NCBI RefSeq assembly: GCF_001659785.1
Contig: NZ_CP015961.1
Span: 3,534,001 to 3,598,000, forward strand
Reading direction: 5' to 3'
DNA: 64,000 nt
Source of the DNA: Dietzia timorensis
GTDB lineage: Bacteria; Actinomycetota; Actinomycetes; Mycobacteriales; Mycobacteriaceae
The position numbers and the translations under genes were made by a program. This document shows, one piece after another, positions 44,992 through 53,425 of this stretch (within the stretch, counting starts at the first letter, position 1; every line of letters starts with the position of its first letter). Under the pieces are notes generated by a model, which worked only from the letters and a program-made list of their open reading frames with translations, was not told where the DNA came from and made no database searches.

Positions 44992-46278
44992 CTACGTCCC
45001 GGCAGCCCCCAGCAATTCCGCGGAGTCCTCGCGGCGCTCGTCGCGCCGCGGCACCAACGGGATCGCCGCCATCCCAGCGAGCGTAGCGAGCGCGAACGCC
45101 CAGACAAATCCGTGCCCGGAAATCACCGCCGCGAACAGGGGAGTGGCCGCCGAGACCGCCAGGAACTGCATCGTATTCTGCACCCCCAACGCCCGCCCCG
45201 ACCAGAACGGGCCGGCGAACTCGGCGACCGAGGTGAAGGCGAGTCCGTTGTCGGCGACGGCGATCACCGAGGCGATCACGGCGACGGCAATGGCGACCGA
45301 GTTCGGCACCCCGAGCGCCTCGGCGGCGGTGAGCGCGCCGAACGCCACCGCCGCGGACATCGCTACCCAGCGCAGCAGCCAGTTGCGGTGGGGGAGCCTG
45401 TCGGAGGCGCCGCCGACGACGATGCGCCCGATCCCGCCGAGTACCTGCGTGACCGTGACGACGGTACCTGCGGCCACCGCGTTCCAGCCTTCGCCGACGA
45501 CGAGCCACACGAGAAGCCACGACTGCATGAGGGTTTGGGGAAGCACGAGCAGAACGCTGGTTGCGTGAATGCGCCACAGGTAGGGCACGCGGTAGGGCGA
45601 GGTGCCGAGCACGGCCGCGCTGCTCGAGGACTTATCGGGCCTCGGCGGATCCTTGACCACGAGCGCGCTGAGCACGGCCGACGCGGCGGCCAGCGCCATC
45701 GGGACGCCGAGCGCCGCGGACACCCCGTGGCCTCCGGCGATCCACGGCATCGTCATCGCCGCGACCGCGACGCCTGCGGGTTGGGACATCTGGCGGATTC
45801 CCATGGCGAGTCCGCGCCGCTGGGGCGGAAACCAGCCGACGACGACGCGCCCGGACGCCGAGTTCGCCGCCGCCGAGGCCGCGCCGCCCAAGGTGAACAG
45901 CACGCCGAGCCACACCAGGCCCGCCGTCTGGGTGCCGCCTGCCGCCGCAGTCCACATCGACGCGCCGATCGCCAGCGCGGTCAGCGCGGCCCCGGACGTG
46001 AGCGCGAGGCGCTCGCCCTTCGCGTCGACGAGGGAGCCCCAGGCCACGAGGGCGCACGCGACGCCGACGTTGGGCATCGCGACGAGGACCCCGGCCGCGG
46101 TGAGCGAAACCCCGGCGGCGTGAAGGTGGGGGATGAGAAACGCCACGCCCACGACGAACGCGCTGGTCGCGCTCGCGGCGAGCGTGGAAATCGCAAGCAC
46201 CGCCCAGTGCCACGCCGTGACGTCGCGGCGCGGGCGCGCCCCGGGGGCCCGAGTGCGAGAGTCTCCGCCGTCATCCAT
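44992..46278 (-). CDS. MFS transporter
   Basis: The 428-residue, 12-helix carrier has GSLVDAKGERLAL in place of the canonical loop 2-3 motif, and GWFPPQRRGLAMGIRQMSQPAGVAVAAM in helix 4-5, a pattern of the OFA/MFS_1 and CynX-like branches. The C terminus is charged. The substrate is not evident. It lies 35 bp upstream of azlC on the same strand, so co-transcription is possible. Confidence 0.8.
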   Translation of the reverse strand: MDDGGDSRTRAPGARPRRDVTAWHWAVLAISTLAASATSAFVVGVAFLIPHLHAAGVSLTAAGVLVAMPNVGVACALVAWGSLVDAKGERLALTSGAALTALAIGASMWTAAAGGTQTAGLVWLGVLFTLGGAASAAANSASGRVVVGWFPPQRRGLAMGIRQMSQPAGVAVAAMTMPWIAGGHGVSAALGVPMALAAASAVLSALVVKDPPRPDKSSSSAAVLGTSPYRVPYLWRIHATSVLLVLPQTLMQSWLLVWLVVGEGWNAVAAGTVVTVTQVLGGIGRIVVGGASDRLPHRNWLLRWVAMSAAVAFGALTAAEALGVPNSVAIAVAVIASVIAVADNGLAFTSVAEFAGPFWSGRALGVQNTMQFLAVSAATPLFAAVISGHGFVWAFALATLAGMAAIPLVPRRDERREDSAELLGAAGT

Positions 46279-46327
46279 GGGCCCGAGCGTACTCGCAGCT
46301 ATCCCAACTTATGAATTTCTTCTCCCA

Positions 46328-46930
46328 TTAGTTGAGATTCGGATCTGTGGGGTAGGTCGAGAACAGGCTCAGTGGCGCCTCTTGCCGGCGCATCACCTGC
46401 GCCCAGAGATCGCCGGCCTTATCGGTGATGACGTCGGACGGCAGGCCCATCGCGACGATCCAATCCCCGCGCGCGAGTTCCGCGGTGAGCTGCCCCGGTG
46501 CCCAGCTCGCGTAGCCCGCGAAAATGCGCACGCCCTCCACCGCATTAGACAGGGAATCGGGGTCGGCATCCAGGTCGACGACGTACACCCGTGATTCGAC
46601 GTTGTGGACGTGCTCGTCGTCGCGGAGCGGCCGGCCGGGCTGGGCCACCGCAAGCGCTACGCCGGAGTCCCCGCTGAGCGGCCCGCCGCGGAAAAGCGCG
46701 TGCGGGGGAGCGAGGATCTGTCCCCAGTGCTCGAGGAGTTCGGCGACATTGGCGTCGAGCGGCTTGTTGAGCATGACCCCGAGCGTGCCTTCGATGCCGT
46801 GTTCGATGAGGTAGATGATGGTGCGCCCGAAGATCGGATCGTCCATCCCGGGAGAAGCGATGAGGAGCTCGCCGGGGCAGGGCTGTCGAGCGTCGCGCGC
46901 GCCGGACAGGTAGTTCTGCCGCTCGCTCAT
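46328..46930 (-). CDS. YqgE/AlgH-family protein
   Basis: The 200-residue protein has PGELLIASPGMDDPIFGRTIIYLIEH, GTLGVMLNKPLD, FRGGPL and ARGDWIVAMG, the complete UPF0301 signature. In Mycobacterium the orthologue lies near leuS, which fits this neighbourhood. The biochemical function remains unclear. AAAGGAGG nine bases upstream supports the start at 46930 over an upstream in-frame ATG. A TGACGTCGGA copy (46429) lies inside. Confidence 0.9.
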   Translation of the reverse strand: MSERQNYLSGARDARQPCPGELLIASPGMDDPIFGRTIIYLIEHGIEGTLGVMLNKPLDANVAELLEHWGQILAPPHALFRGGPLSGDSGVALAVAQPGRPLRDDEHVHNVESRVYVVDLDADPDSLSNAVEGVRIFAGYASWAPGQLTAELARGDWIVAMGLPSDVITDKAGDLWAQVMRRQEAPLSLFSTYPTDPNLN

Positions 46931-47141
46931 CCGTGTCTGCCTCCTTTGCACCGGCCGCCGGAAGCGGCGTGATTATGTGCATATTGTGCGGCCAGAACGG
47001 CGAGATGGCGCGGGATTCTGGCGGGTTGGCTTGCCCCGTACCCCCGTTCCGGGCGTCCGGCGGGGTCAACGATGCGCCGCCTGCCGCGCAGGTCACGCGA
47101 CGAGGAGGAACATTTCGGCCCCGCGCGCGCATCGGTGGGTT

Positions 47142-49412
47142 ATGACCACTACACGCGAAGATTCCCCGAAGCTAGGCTCGAACGTGCCGGATCTCGGCAA
47201 GGACATTCGCCAGCTGGCGGCGACCTTCGGGCAGTCCCAAGAGATCCTGAGCCGAATCGCCACGCGCGTCGACGCGCTCGGCGCGCCCTCCGCAGCGGAG
47301 AGGAAGCCCACCGCCTTGGCCGACAAGGCGACGGCCCGCCCAGCTGCTCCAGCGCCGGCGAAGAGCACGCCTCCGGCGGCAAGGCCGGCACCGCGGAACC
47401 CGTCGCCGGACAAGCCGGAAGCCGCCGGTCAGCCACAGACCAACTCCCGGCACGCCGACAGGACGACGTCGCCCTTCCAAACCGCTCACAATCGGGTGCG
47501 ACAGGCGAATACGGGCCCGGCGTTCCGGAGTGCCCAGCATCCGCTGCCACCTGTTGATAAGCGGGTCGCCGAGCCCAAGCCTGAGCCATGGTGGACGAAG
47601 GAGGGCGCGGTCACCCGCGTGCTCGGAATCGTCGGCGGAGTCCTCACCGCCATCGGTATGGCGTTTTTCCTCGCCATCGTGTTCAATCTCGTCGGCCCGT
47701 TCGGGCAGCTCGGGATCGCCGTCCTCGTCGGAGCGGTCCTCGGCATCACCGGCTGGGTGTTGCAACGGCGCCACGAGCACAAGCGGGATCTGACCTCGCC
47801 TCGGCCGCAGGGTCACCTATTCGCCAGGCCATCGACACACATCGGCGCGCTGGCACTTCTCGGCACGTCGATCGCGGTATTCATGCTCATCCCGGTGGCC
47901 GCCTCGGCCGTATACGAGCTCCTCCCTCAGGCAATCGGCCTGTTCGTCGTGTTTCTCGTCGCCGCAGGTGGCCTAGGTCTCGCGCGGAAACTCACCTCCG
48001 CTGTCATTGCCGGAATCGGCGCATGTGGCGCGATGGTCTCGATGGTGATCGTCGGGCACTCCCTACTCACGCTCGCGGCCGTCGCCGTGATGTTCCTCGT
48101 GTCCGGTCTGGCCACCACGCACCTGGGTATCGTGCTTCGCGTCGTCCGCACCGTCGCCTATCTCGGTACGGTGACCGCGATCTTCGTACTGATATGGTTC
48201 GATGTCACCGATGGCGAGGAGCTCGATTTCGGTCTCGGCCCGGCGGGCTACATCGCCGTCCTCACCGCAGTCGCGGCAAGCGCCATGATCATCGGCGCCC
48301 GCGACATCGAACACGACCGCTCGTACGAACTCATCACCGGCGCGTGCGCACTGGCGCCGACGATCCCGGTCGCGCTCTTCTTTTTCGACCTCGAGGTCAA
48401 CCCGAACCCGTTCTTCTTGCTGGTCCTGTCGGCTGTCTACATTCCCGCCGGAATCTTCCTCCAACTCCGCTCCTCGCGGCTGCAGTCCACAACCGTGACG
48501 TACGGCCGAGTGACGATGAGCCTCGGGGCGATGGCCCTCAATATCGGCCTGCTCTGGACGGCACGCGAACTCGACTGGCCGGCCGGGATCTCCTGCATCA
48601 CTGTGTCGGTGTCCGCGGCGAGCGCGTTCGCCTGGCACCGGCACAACCGAACGATGCATAGCCTCGCCCAGGCGTGCATCATTGGCACCATCCCACTGGT
48701 CTGGACGATCCCCTTGATCCTCAACCCGGACTTGTGGATGCTCCCCGATGAGCCTTCCGACGTCCCCGGTCTGCCGCTGGCGCAGCTCTCGGTGACCACC
48801 GCGATGCTCCTCTTCGCGCTCCACGTACTCGCTCGAACCCTGCCGGCACTCTTCTCCACGCGCCCGGCGACCTCGACGCCGAACTGGGCGTGGGCGCTCC
48901 TTTCCCTCGCCTGGATCGCCTCGACGATCCTGTATGCAGGGCTCTACCTCACGGCAGGTTCGGGCAGCGATGTGTACTTCTACCTCGGACACCTGGTCGT
49001 CACCGTAGGATGCTTCGCCCTCGCCATCGTCTTGTTGTCGACGAAGAAGGCACTGCCCGGCGCCCGGGCCGTGGGTGCGCTCGTGTTCCTCGCCTCCCTG
49101 GCAAAGCTCTTCCTCGTCGACCTGGCGACGATGAGCGCGCTCGTGAGAATCCTGGTGTTCTGCCTGGTGGGCGGCATGCTGCTCGTGGCGGCGACGCGGC
49201 TTTCGAACCGTGCGGAGTCCAGGCCGGCGCCCGGCGGGACGGGGACATCAGAGACCGACGGACCCCGACAGCACGCCCAGTCCGGCGCCCAAGGACCCGG
49301 CGCCCAGGGAGCCCCCACCCACGGAACCCCCGCCCACGGAACCGACCCCAACGGATCCCACTCCCACGGACCCGCCACCGGCCGAACCGGCCCCCAGGGA
49401 CCCAGCCGCTAG
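47142..49412 (+). CDS. DUF2339 multi-pass membrane protein
   Basis: The 756-residue protein has a cytosolic N-terminal 150 residues (a short coiled-coil-like segment, then a Pro/Ala-rich linker). WWTKEGAVTRVLGIVGGVLTAIGMAFFL, the DUF2339 entry helix, and about 18 more hydrophobic segments follow. The last 55 residues are a His/Gly/Pro/Thr-rich tail with HGTPAHGT-type repeats. This tail is coded by DNA that is also the end of the antisense DUF6802-like gene. Function unknown. Confidence 0.78.
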   Translation: MTTTREDSPKLGSNVPDLGKDIRQLAATFGQSQEILSRIATRVDALGAPSAAERKPTALADKATARPAAPAPAKSTPPAARPAPRNPSPDKPEAAGQPQTNSRHADRTTSPFQTAHNRVRQANTGPAFRSAQHPLPPVDKRVAEPKPEPWWTKEGAVTRVLGIVGGVLTAIGMAFFLAIVFNLVGPFGQLGIAVLVGAVLGITGWVLQRRHEHKRDLTSPRPQGHLFARPSTHIGALALLGTSIAVFMLIPVAASAVYELLPQAIGLFVVFLVAAGGLGLARKLTSAVIAGIGACGAMVSMVIVGHSLLTLAAVAVMFLVSGLATTHLGIVLRVVRTVAYLGTVTAIFVLIWFDVTDGEELDFGLGPAGYIAVLTAVAASAMIIGARDIEHDRSYELITGACALAPTIPVALFFFDLEVNPNPFFLLVLSAVYIPAGIFLQLRSSRLQSTTVTYGRVTMSLGAMALNIGLLWTARELDWPAGISCITVSVSAASAFAWHRHNRTMHSLAQACIIGTIPLVWTIPLILNPDLWMLPDEPSDVPGLPLAQLSVTTAMLLFALHVLARTLPALFSTRPATSTPNWAWALLSLAWIASTILYAGLYLTAGSGSDVYFYLGHLVVTVGCFALAIVLLSTKKALPGARAVGALVFLASLAKLFLVDLATMSALVRILVFCLVGGMLLVAATRLSNRAESRPAPGGTGTSETDGPRQHAQSGAQGPGAQGAPTHGTPAHGTDPNGSHSHGPATGRTGPQGPSR

Positions 49413-50267
49413 CGACCCGGCGGCGGCGCTTCCCGCGGCGCTACCGGCATCGACGCTGCCGCCCCCGGTCGAACCGAGGGCGGCGGCGTCGAGCGAGCCC
49501 ACGGCCGCAGCCGAAGCCGCCTCGATGCCGCCTTGGATCGCCGAGAGCTCGGCACTGCCCGCCGGTGGTGCCGCGGGAACCGGGTCGGGACCGGCGAGGT
49601 GATCGGGATCCTCGCCCAGCGACTCCTCCACCGACGGCACTGGTTCGGGGACCGGCTCCGGCGCGGGTTCGGGCGCGGGTTCAGCCGCGGGAGCCTCACC
49701 GATCCCGCCCTGCACGGGCTCGGGGCACACCACATCGCACAGGTTCGGCAGCTCCGGTGGGGCCGGCAGCGGCGGGGGTTCGGGTAACGGCGGCAGTTCA
49801 ACATCGAGTCCCTCGGCCGAGCCTCCCCCGAGCGCACCACCGATCGAGCCAAGCGCCAACGAACCGGCGGCAAGCGACCCCAGTCCGCCGGCCGAACCAC
49901 CGCCCATCACGGACCCGCCGGCCACCGATCCTCCTCCCAGCGCCGCAGGACTCAGCGAACCGAGTCCGCCGAGCGCTCCGCCCGCGGCGGCCGAACCCGC
50001 CGCAGCCCCACCCACGTAGGGAACCGCCCACGTCCCCGCACCGTCGTCGGTGTAGGTCTCCTCGTACTCGGTGCCATGAGCGAGCACGACCCGGTCGGCG
50101 ACGCCATCGCCATCGGAATCCCACATCGCATCGGACTCCGTTCCATCGCCTGTGAAATCGAGGGCCACGGCGTCGAGCGCCCCGGCACCGCCGAGGTCGA
50201 GGTTGGGCGGGGTGGTCCATTGCGTCGGCTCTACGAGGCCGTCTCCGAAGAAGTAATCCATGCCCAT
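49248..50267 (-). CDS. DUF6802-like protein with Gly/Ser and Pro/Glu repeats
   Basis: The first 75 residues (DAVALDFTGDGTESDAMWDSDGDGVADRVVLAHG) carry EF-hand-like DxDGDG loops typical of DUF6802/calcium-binding dockerin-like repeats. The remaining 260 residues are low-complexity: G/S/A pentapeptide-like repeats, a PxPEPxPEP segment, then GSVG repeats. The last 55 codons overlap the DUF2339 gene tail to tail (49248-49412). The start is uncertain between 50285, 50267 and 50261 because an inverted repeat duplicates the start region. Confidence 0.7.
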   Translation of the reverse strand: MGMDYFFGDGLVEPTQWTTPPNLDLGGAGALDAVALDFTGDGTESDAMWDSDGDGVADRVVLAHGTEYEETYTDDGAGTWAVPYVGGAAAGSAAAGGALGGLGSLSPAALGGGSVAGGSVMGGGSAGGLGSLAAGSLALGSIGGALGGGSAEGLDVELPPLPEPPPLPAPPELPNLCDVVCPEPVQGGIGEAPAAEPAPEPAPEPVPEPVPSVEESLGEDPDHLAGPDPVPAAPPAGSAELSAIQGGIEAASAAAVGSLDAAALGSTGGGSVDAGSAAGSAAAGSLAAGSLGAGSAGGGSVGVGSVGVGSVGGGSVGGGSLGAGSLGAGLGVLSGSVGL

Positions 50268-50292
50268 AGCTTGACCCACAGGCATGGATTAC
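50253..50292. repeat. 12-bp inverted repeat over the DUF6802-like start
   Basis: GTAATCCATGCC (50253-50264) and GGCATGGATTAC (50281-50292) are perfect reverse complements with 16 bases between. The left arm encodes the start (MDYF) of the DUF6802-like protein and the right arm repeats it on the other strand. Confidence 0.7.
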
Positions 50293-50359
50293 AGGGTGCG
50301 CTACATCCGGCTGTGGATTGCCACAGGCTCTATCCACACCTATGACGTCGGACGGCGCG

Positions 50360-51802
50360 CTAGTTCGTGGCCGCCTCGCGCACCCGCTCGTCCTCCACCG
50401 GTTCGCCGGCCGGCCGAACCCGAATCTCGGCGTCCGCGGGGGAGCGGGGGATCAGGGCCGTGCACACGGCGCCGATCACCGCGACGGTCGCGAACACGAA
50501 GAAGGCTGCGCCGGCACCGAAGTTGGCCCCGATGAGGAGCCCGCCGATGAGCGGGCCGAAGATGCCACCGAGCCGGCCGAAGCCCGCACACCACGCCACG
50601 CCGGCGGCGCGGGCAGAGGTGCCGAAGTAGTTCGACGTCAGACCGTAGGTGAGTACCTGGGTGCCGAGCACGCCGATGCCGGCGAAGCCGATGAGCAGGT
50701 AAACGAGCCATACCGGCATCGAGTTCGGCAGGAGGAACAGACACAGGGCGGCGATCAGGAACGTCGTGGTGATGATCTTATTCGCGCCAACCCTATCGGC
50801 GACCCAGGAGGCGACGAGGCCCCCGACTACCGCGCCGCCATTGAGCGCGAAAAGCGAGTACAGCGAGTTATCGGCGCTGGTGCCGTTTTCCTGCATGATC
50901 TGCGGGAGCCACGTGTTGAGACCGTAGGTCGACAACAGCCCGATGAAGCTCATGGTGCCGATGAGGATCGTGCCGGGCAGGTAGGCACGAGAGAAGAGCG
51001 CGGCGAAGCCGGTGCGCCTCAGCGCCTTGTTCTTGTCATCGGCGGTGGCGCCGGTAGTTTCGGCGGGAGTCGCCGCGTCGACGGCGAGGAATTGTTCGGC
51101 CGGGAAATCGTGTGCGGCGCACAGGCGCTCGGCGTCGGCGAGGCGTCCGCGGGCTACGAGCCAACGGGGGGATTCCGGGAGCGCGTAGAAGGCGAGCGGT
51201 AGCAGGATCACCACGGGCAGCGCGCCGATGGCGAACAGCCCGCGCCAGCCGATCGCGTCCTCGAGGGCGACCGCGAGGACGGAGGCGAGCACGCCACCGG
51301 CCGGGACGCCGGAGTAGACGATGGCGTTGAACAGGTTGCGCCGGTTCTGCGGGGCGAATTCGGCGATGATCGCGCCGCCGGTCGCGACGATCATGCCGAC
51401 ACCGAGGCCGGTGACGAAGCGCAGCACACCGAACGCGGTGATCGAGCCAGCCAACGCGGTGAGTCCCATCCCGACGGAGAACCAGGCGATGGCGGTGAGC
51501 ATCACCTTGCGCCGGCCGAGGCGGTCGCCGACGGCACCGGCCGAAAGCGCGCCGATCATCACCCCGACCATCGTGTACGAACCGAGGGAGCCCGCCACGG
51601 CCGGACTGAGCGCTCCGATTGCGCCCTCGTCCGCGATGAGGGTCGGCAGGACTGCGCCGTAGATGACGAGGTCGTAGCCGTCGAACAAGATGGCGCCGCC
51701 GACGATCGCGAGGATCGCGTAGACGGCGCGGCGGTGGCGCGGCGATTGCCAGACATCGCGGTCACCACCGACGGATGTGGGCAGGGTGTGCGGCGTAGTC
51801 AC
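50360..51802 (-). CDS. MFS transporter, aromatic acid:H+ symporter (AAHS) type
   Basis: The 480-residue carrier has the AAHS helix-1 motif ILFDGYDLVIYGAVLP and the loop motif GDRLGRRKV, then PESPRWLVARGRLADAE and GLNTWLPQIM. BenK and PcaK of this family import benzoate and 4-hydroxybenzoate. No ring-cleavage gene is adjacent. Its upstream dyad resembles that of the MFS gene at 15171-16583. The charged C terminus lies next to a TGACGTCGGA copy at 50343. Confidence 0.85.
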   Translation of the reverse strand: MTTPHTLPTSVGGDRDVWQSPRHRRAVYAILAIVGGAILFDGYDLVIYGAVLPTLIADEGAIGALSPAVAGSLGSYTMVGVMIGALSAGAVGDRLGRRKVMLTAIAWFSVGMGLTALAGSITAFGVLRFVTGLGVGMIVATGGAIIAEFAPQNRRNLFNAIVYSGVPAGGVLASVLAVALEDAIGWRGLFAIGALPVVILLPLAFYALPESPRWLVARGRLADAERLCAAHDFPAEQFLAVDAATPAETTGATADDKNKALRRTGFAALFSRAYLPGTILIGTMSFIGLLSTYGLNTWLPQIMQENGTSADNSLYSLFALNGGAVVGGLVASWVADRVGANKIITTTFLIAALCLFLLPNSMPVWLVYLLIGFAGIGVLGTQVLTYGLTSNYFGTSARAAGVAWCAGFGRLGGIFGPLIGGLLIGANFGAGAAFFVFATVAVIGAVCTALIPRSPADAEIRVRPAGEPVEDERVREAATN

Positions 51803-51850
51803 GGGAGGCTCCTTCGAGCTGTCGGTTCACGCCCTCTGATCGAGAGCTGT

Positions 51851-51869
51851 GTCACATTAAAGCCGTGAC
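51851..51869. promoter_or_regulatory. Operator-like dyad upstream of AAHS-type MFS gene
   Basis: GTCAC (51851-51855) and GTGAC (51865-51869) flank ATTAAAGCC. The site shares the run TCACATTAAA with the dyad at 16615-16632. It lies about 50-67 bases upstream of the start codon. Confidence 0.4.
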
Positions 51870-52050
51870 CTGCGAAAATTAACCCAGACAAAGCCCTAAG
51901 GAATGCCACGACCGCGCCGTCCGCGCAGTGAACACTCGTCTGCCCCGGCACGCGGCTCGGAGACGCACCTCCACACGATCTACCTGTGCCTACGCGCAGT
52001 GAACCCCGTGCGCCCGGACTCGTCCGAACGCGGGTCGGGCACGCCGGGGA

Positions 52051-53424
52051 TCATCCGTTCGCGGGCGAAACTTTTCCGGCCGGTTCCGCGGATTGGGGTA
52101 CCCGCGCCCACCACGCGAGCAGCACGAGGTAGGCCAGCGCCCACAGGACGAACGCGTTTCCGACGATGTGGTCGAGCACGCTCCAGTTCTGCTCGGCCCC
52201 GTCGTTGTGCGGCACGAGCCAGTACGGGGTGGCGTAGAAGATCAGCGCGCCCGCGACCGCGAGGATGCGCGCGTAGCGCACGAGCGGGGCCGGAAGGGGA
52301 GCGGCGTCCGACGTCAGACGCGGCAATGCGATGCGCAGGACGACGATCGCGAACGGCACGATCCACACCCAGTGGTGCCCCCACGTGACAGGCGAGGCGA
52401 ACAGCGACACCAGCGCCACCGCGAGCGCCGCGTCCGCGGGGCGGCCCGCTCGACTCAGGGCCCAGGCAAGGATTCCGATGACGGCGATCGACGCGATCGA
52501 CAGGGCGACCCAGATCGCGGAGGCCGTGGTTCCCTCGCCGACGAGCCGCTGCAGCAGGCCGTTGAAGCCCTGGTTCGTGGCGAAGGAGGGGGCGCCGATT
52601 CGCTCGGAGGACAGCAGCGTCGTCGTCCAGTATTCGACCGAGGCGCCTGGCAGCACGGCGAAGCCGATACCGGTACTCGCGGCGAATCCGGCGGTCATTG
52701 CCGCGGCTCCGCGGAAGTCGCGCCGCGCGAGGTAGTACAGCCCGAACACGAGCGGGGTGAGCTTGACCGCCGACACGAGACCGACGAGCAGCGGGCCCCA
52801 CAGCGAGGCGCGCGCGGGATTGCCGCCGCCATCGGTTCGGCCGCTCGGACGCCACGGCGCCGTTCCGGCGAGCAGCCCTGCGAGGATACCCACCATGAGC
52901 AGGATGTTGATCTGCCCGAACAGCAGCGTCTCGCGTACCGGCCCGATCCACAAACCGAGCGCGAGTAGGGGAAGCGTGAGTCCGATCGCCGTGCGGGCAG
53001 AGATGTTCCACGTGAAACGCGCAACGAGGACGAGGCAATAGCCGAGGCCGGCGATCGATGCGAGGGTCATCAGCGTCGAGCCGACGCCGAGCGGGACGAA
53101 CGTGAACAGCGTGAATATCAGCGCCGCTATCGGCGGATACGTAAACGGCAGGTGGTCGCCCTGCGCCAGTGCCGGGAGGATCGCGAAGATGTCGCCGCCG
53201 TCGAGAACGACTTGCCCGCCGGTGCGGTAGACGTCGAAATCGATGCGGTAGGGCGGATGGTCCTGCAGTCCCGGGAACCCGAGGACGTGGATGGCGGCGC
53301 TCACCGCGAGCGCGATGAGCCAGACGATCCCCCACGACCGCCGGGAGACGAGCGCGGCGACGGCGCCGGAGAGCTGCGCACGCCGCGCCGGGGAGGTCAC
53401 GTGCCATCCGCGCGCGAGACCCAC
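52051..53424 (-). CDS. GT87-family alpha-mannosyltransferase-like membrane protein
   Basis: The 457-residue protein has about ten membrane helices. The GT-C pattern DFDVYRTGGQVVLDGGDIF after helix 1 is the catalytic Asp loop, and LPFTYPPIAALIFTLFTFVP follows. GT87 enzymes of this order add alpha-1,2 mannose to lipoarabinomannan or lipomannan from polyprenyl-phosphomannose outside the membrane. The GTG at 53424 is two bases after the pcnA stop, implying coupling; a GTG at 53400 is an alternative. A TGACGTCGGA copy lies at 52307. Confidence 0.8.
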   Translation of the reverse strand: MGLARGWHVTSPARRAQLSGAVAALVSRRSWGIVWLIALAVSAAIHVLGFPGLQDHPPYRIDFDVYRTGGQVVLDGGDIFAILPALAQGDHLPFTYPPIAALIFTLFTFVPLGVGSTLMTLASIAGLGYCLVLVARFTWNISARTAIGLTLPLLALGLWIGPVRETLLFGQINILLMVGILAGLLAGTAPWRPSGRTDGGGNPARASLWGPLLVGLVSAVKLTPLVFGLYYLARRDFRGAAAMTAGFAASTGIGFAVLPGASVEYWTTTLLSSERIGAPSFATNQGFNGLLQRLVGEGTTASAIWVALSIASIAVIGILAWALSRAGRPADAALAVALVSLFASPVTWGHHWVWIVPFAIVVLRIALPRLTSDAAPLPAPLVRYARILAVAGALIFYATPYWLVPHNDGAEQNWSVLDHIVGNAFVLWALAYLVLLAWWARVPQSAEPAGKVSPANG

Positions 53425-53425
53425 G

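Noticed and set aside
48980-49378. Minus-strand frame of 132 codons within the DUF2339 gene tail
   Set aside because: It consists of Trp/Gly/Pro repeats created by the repeat DNA and shows no start signal or family match.
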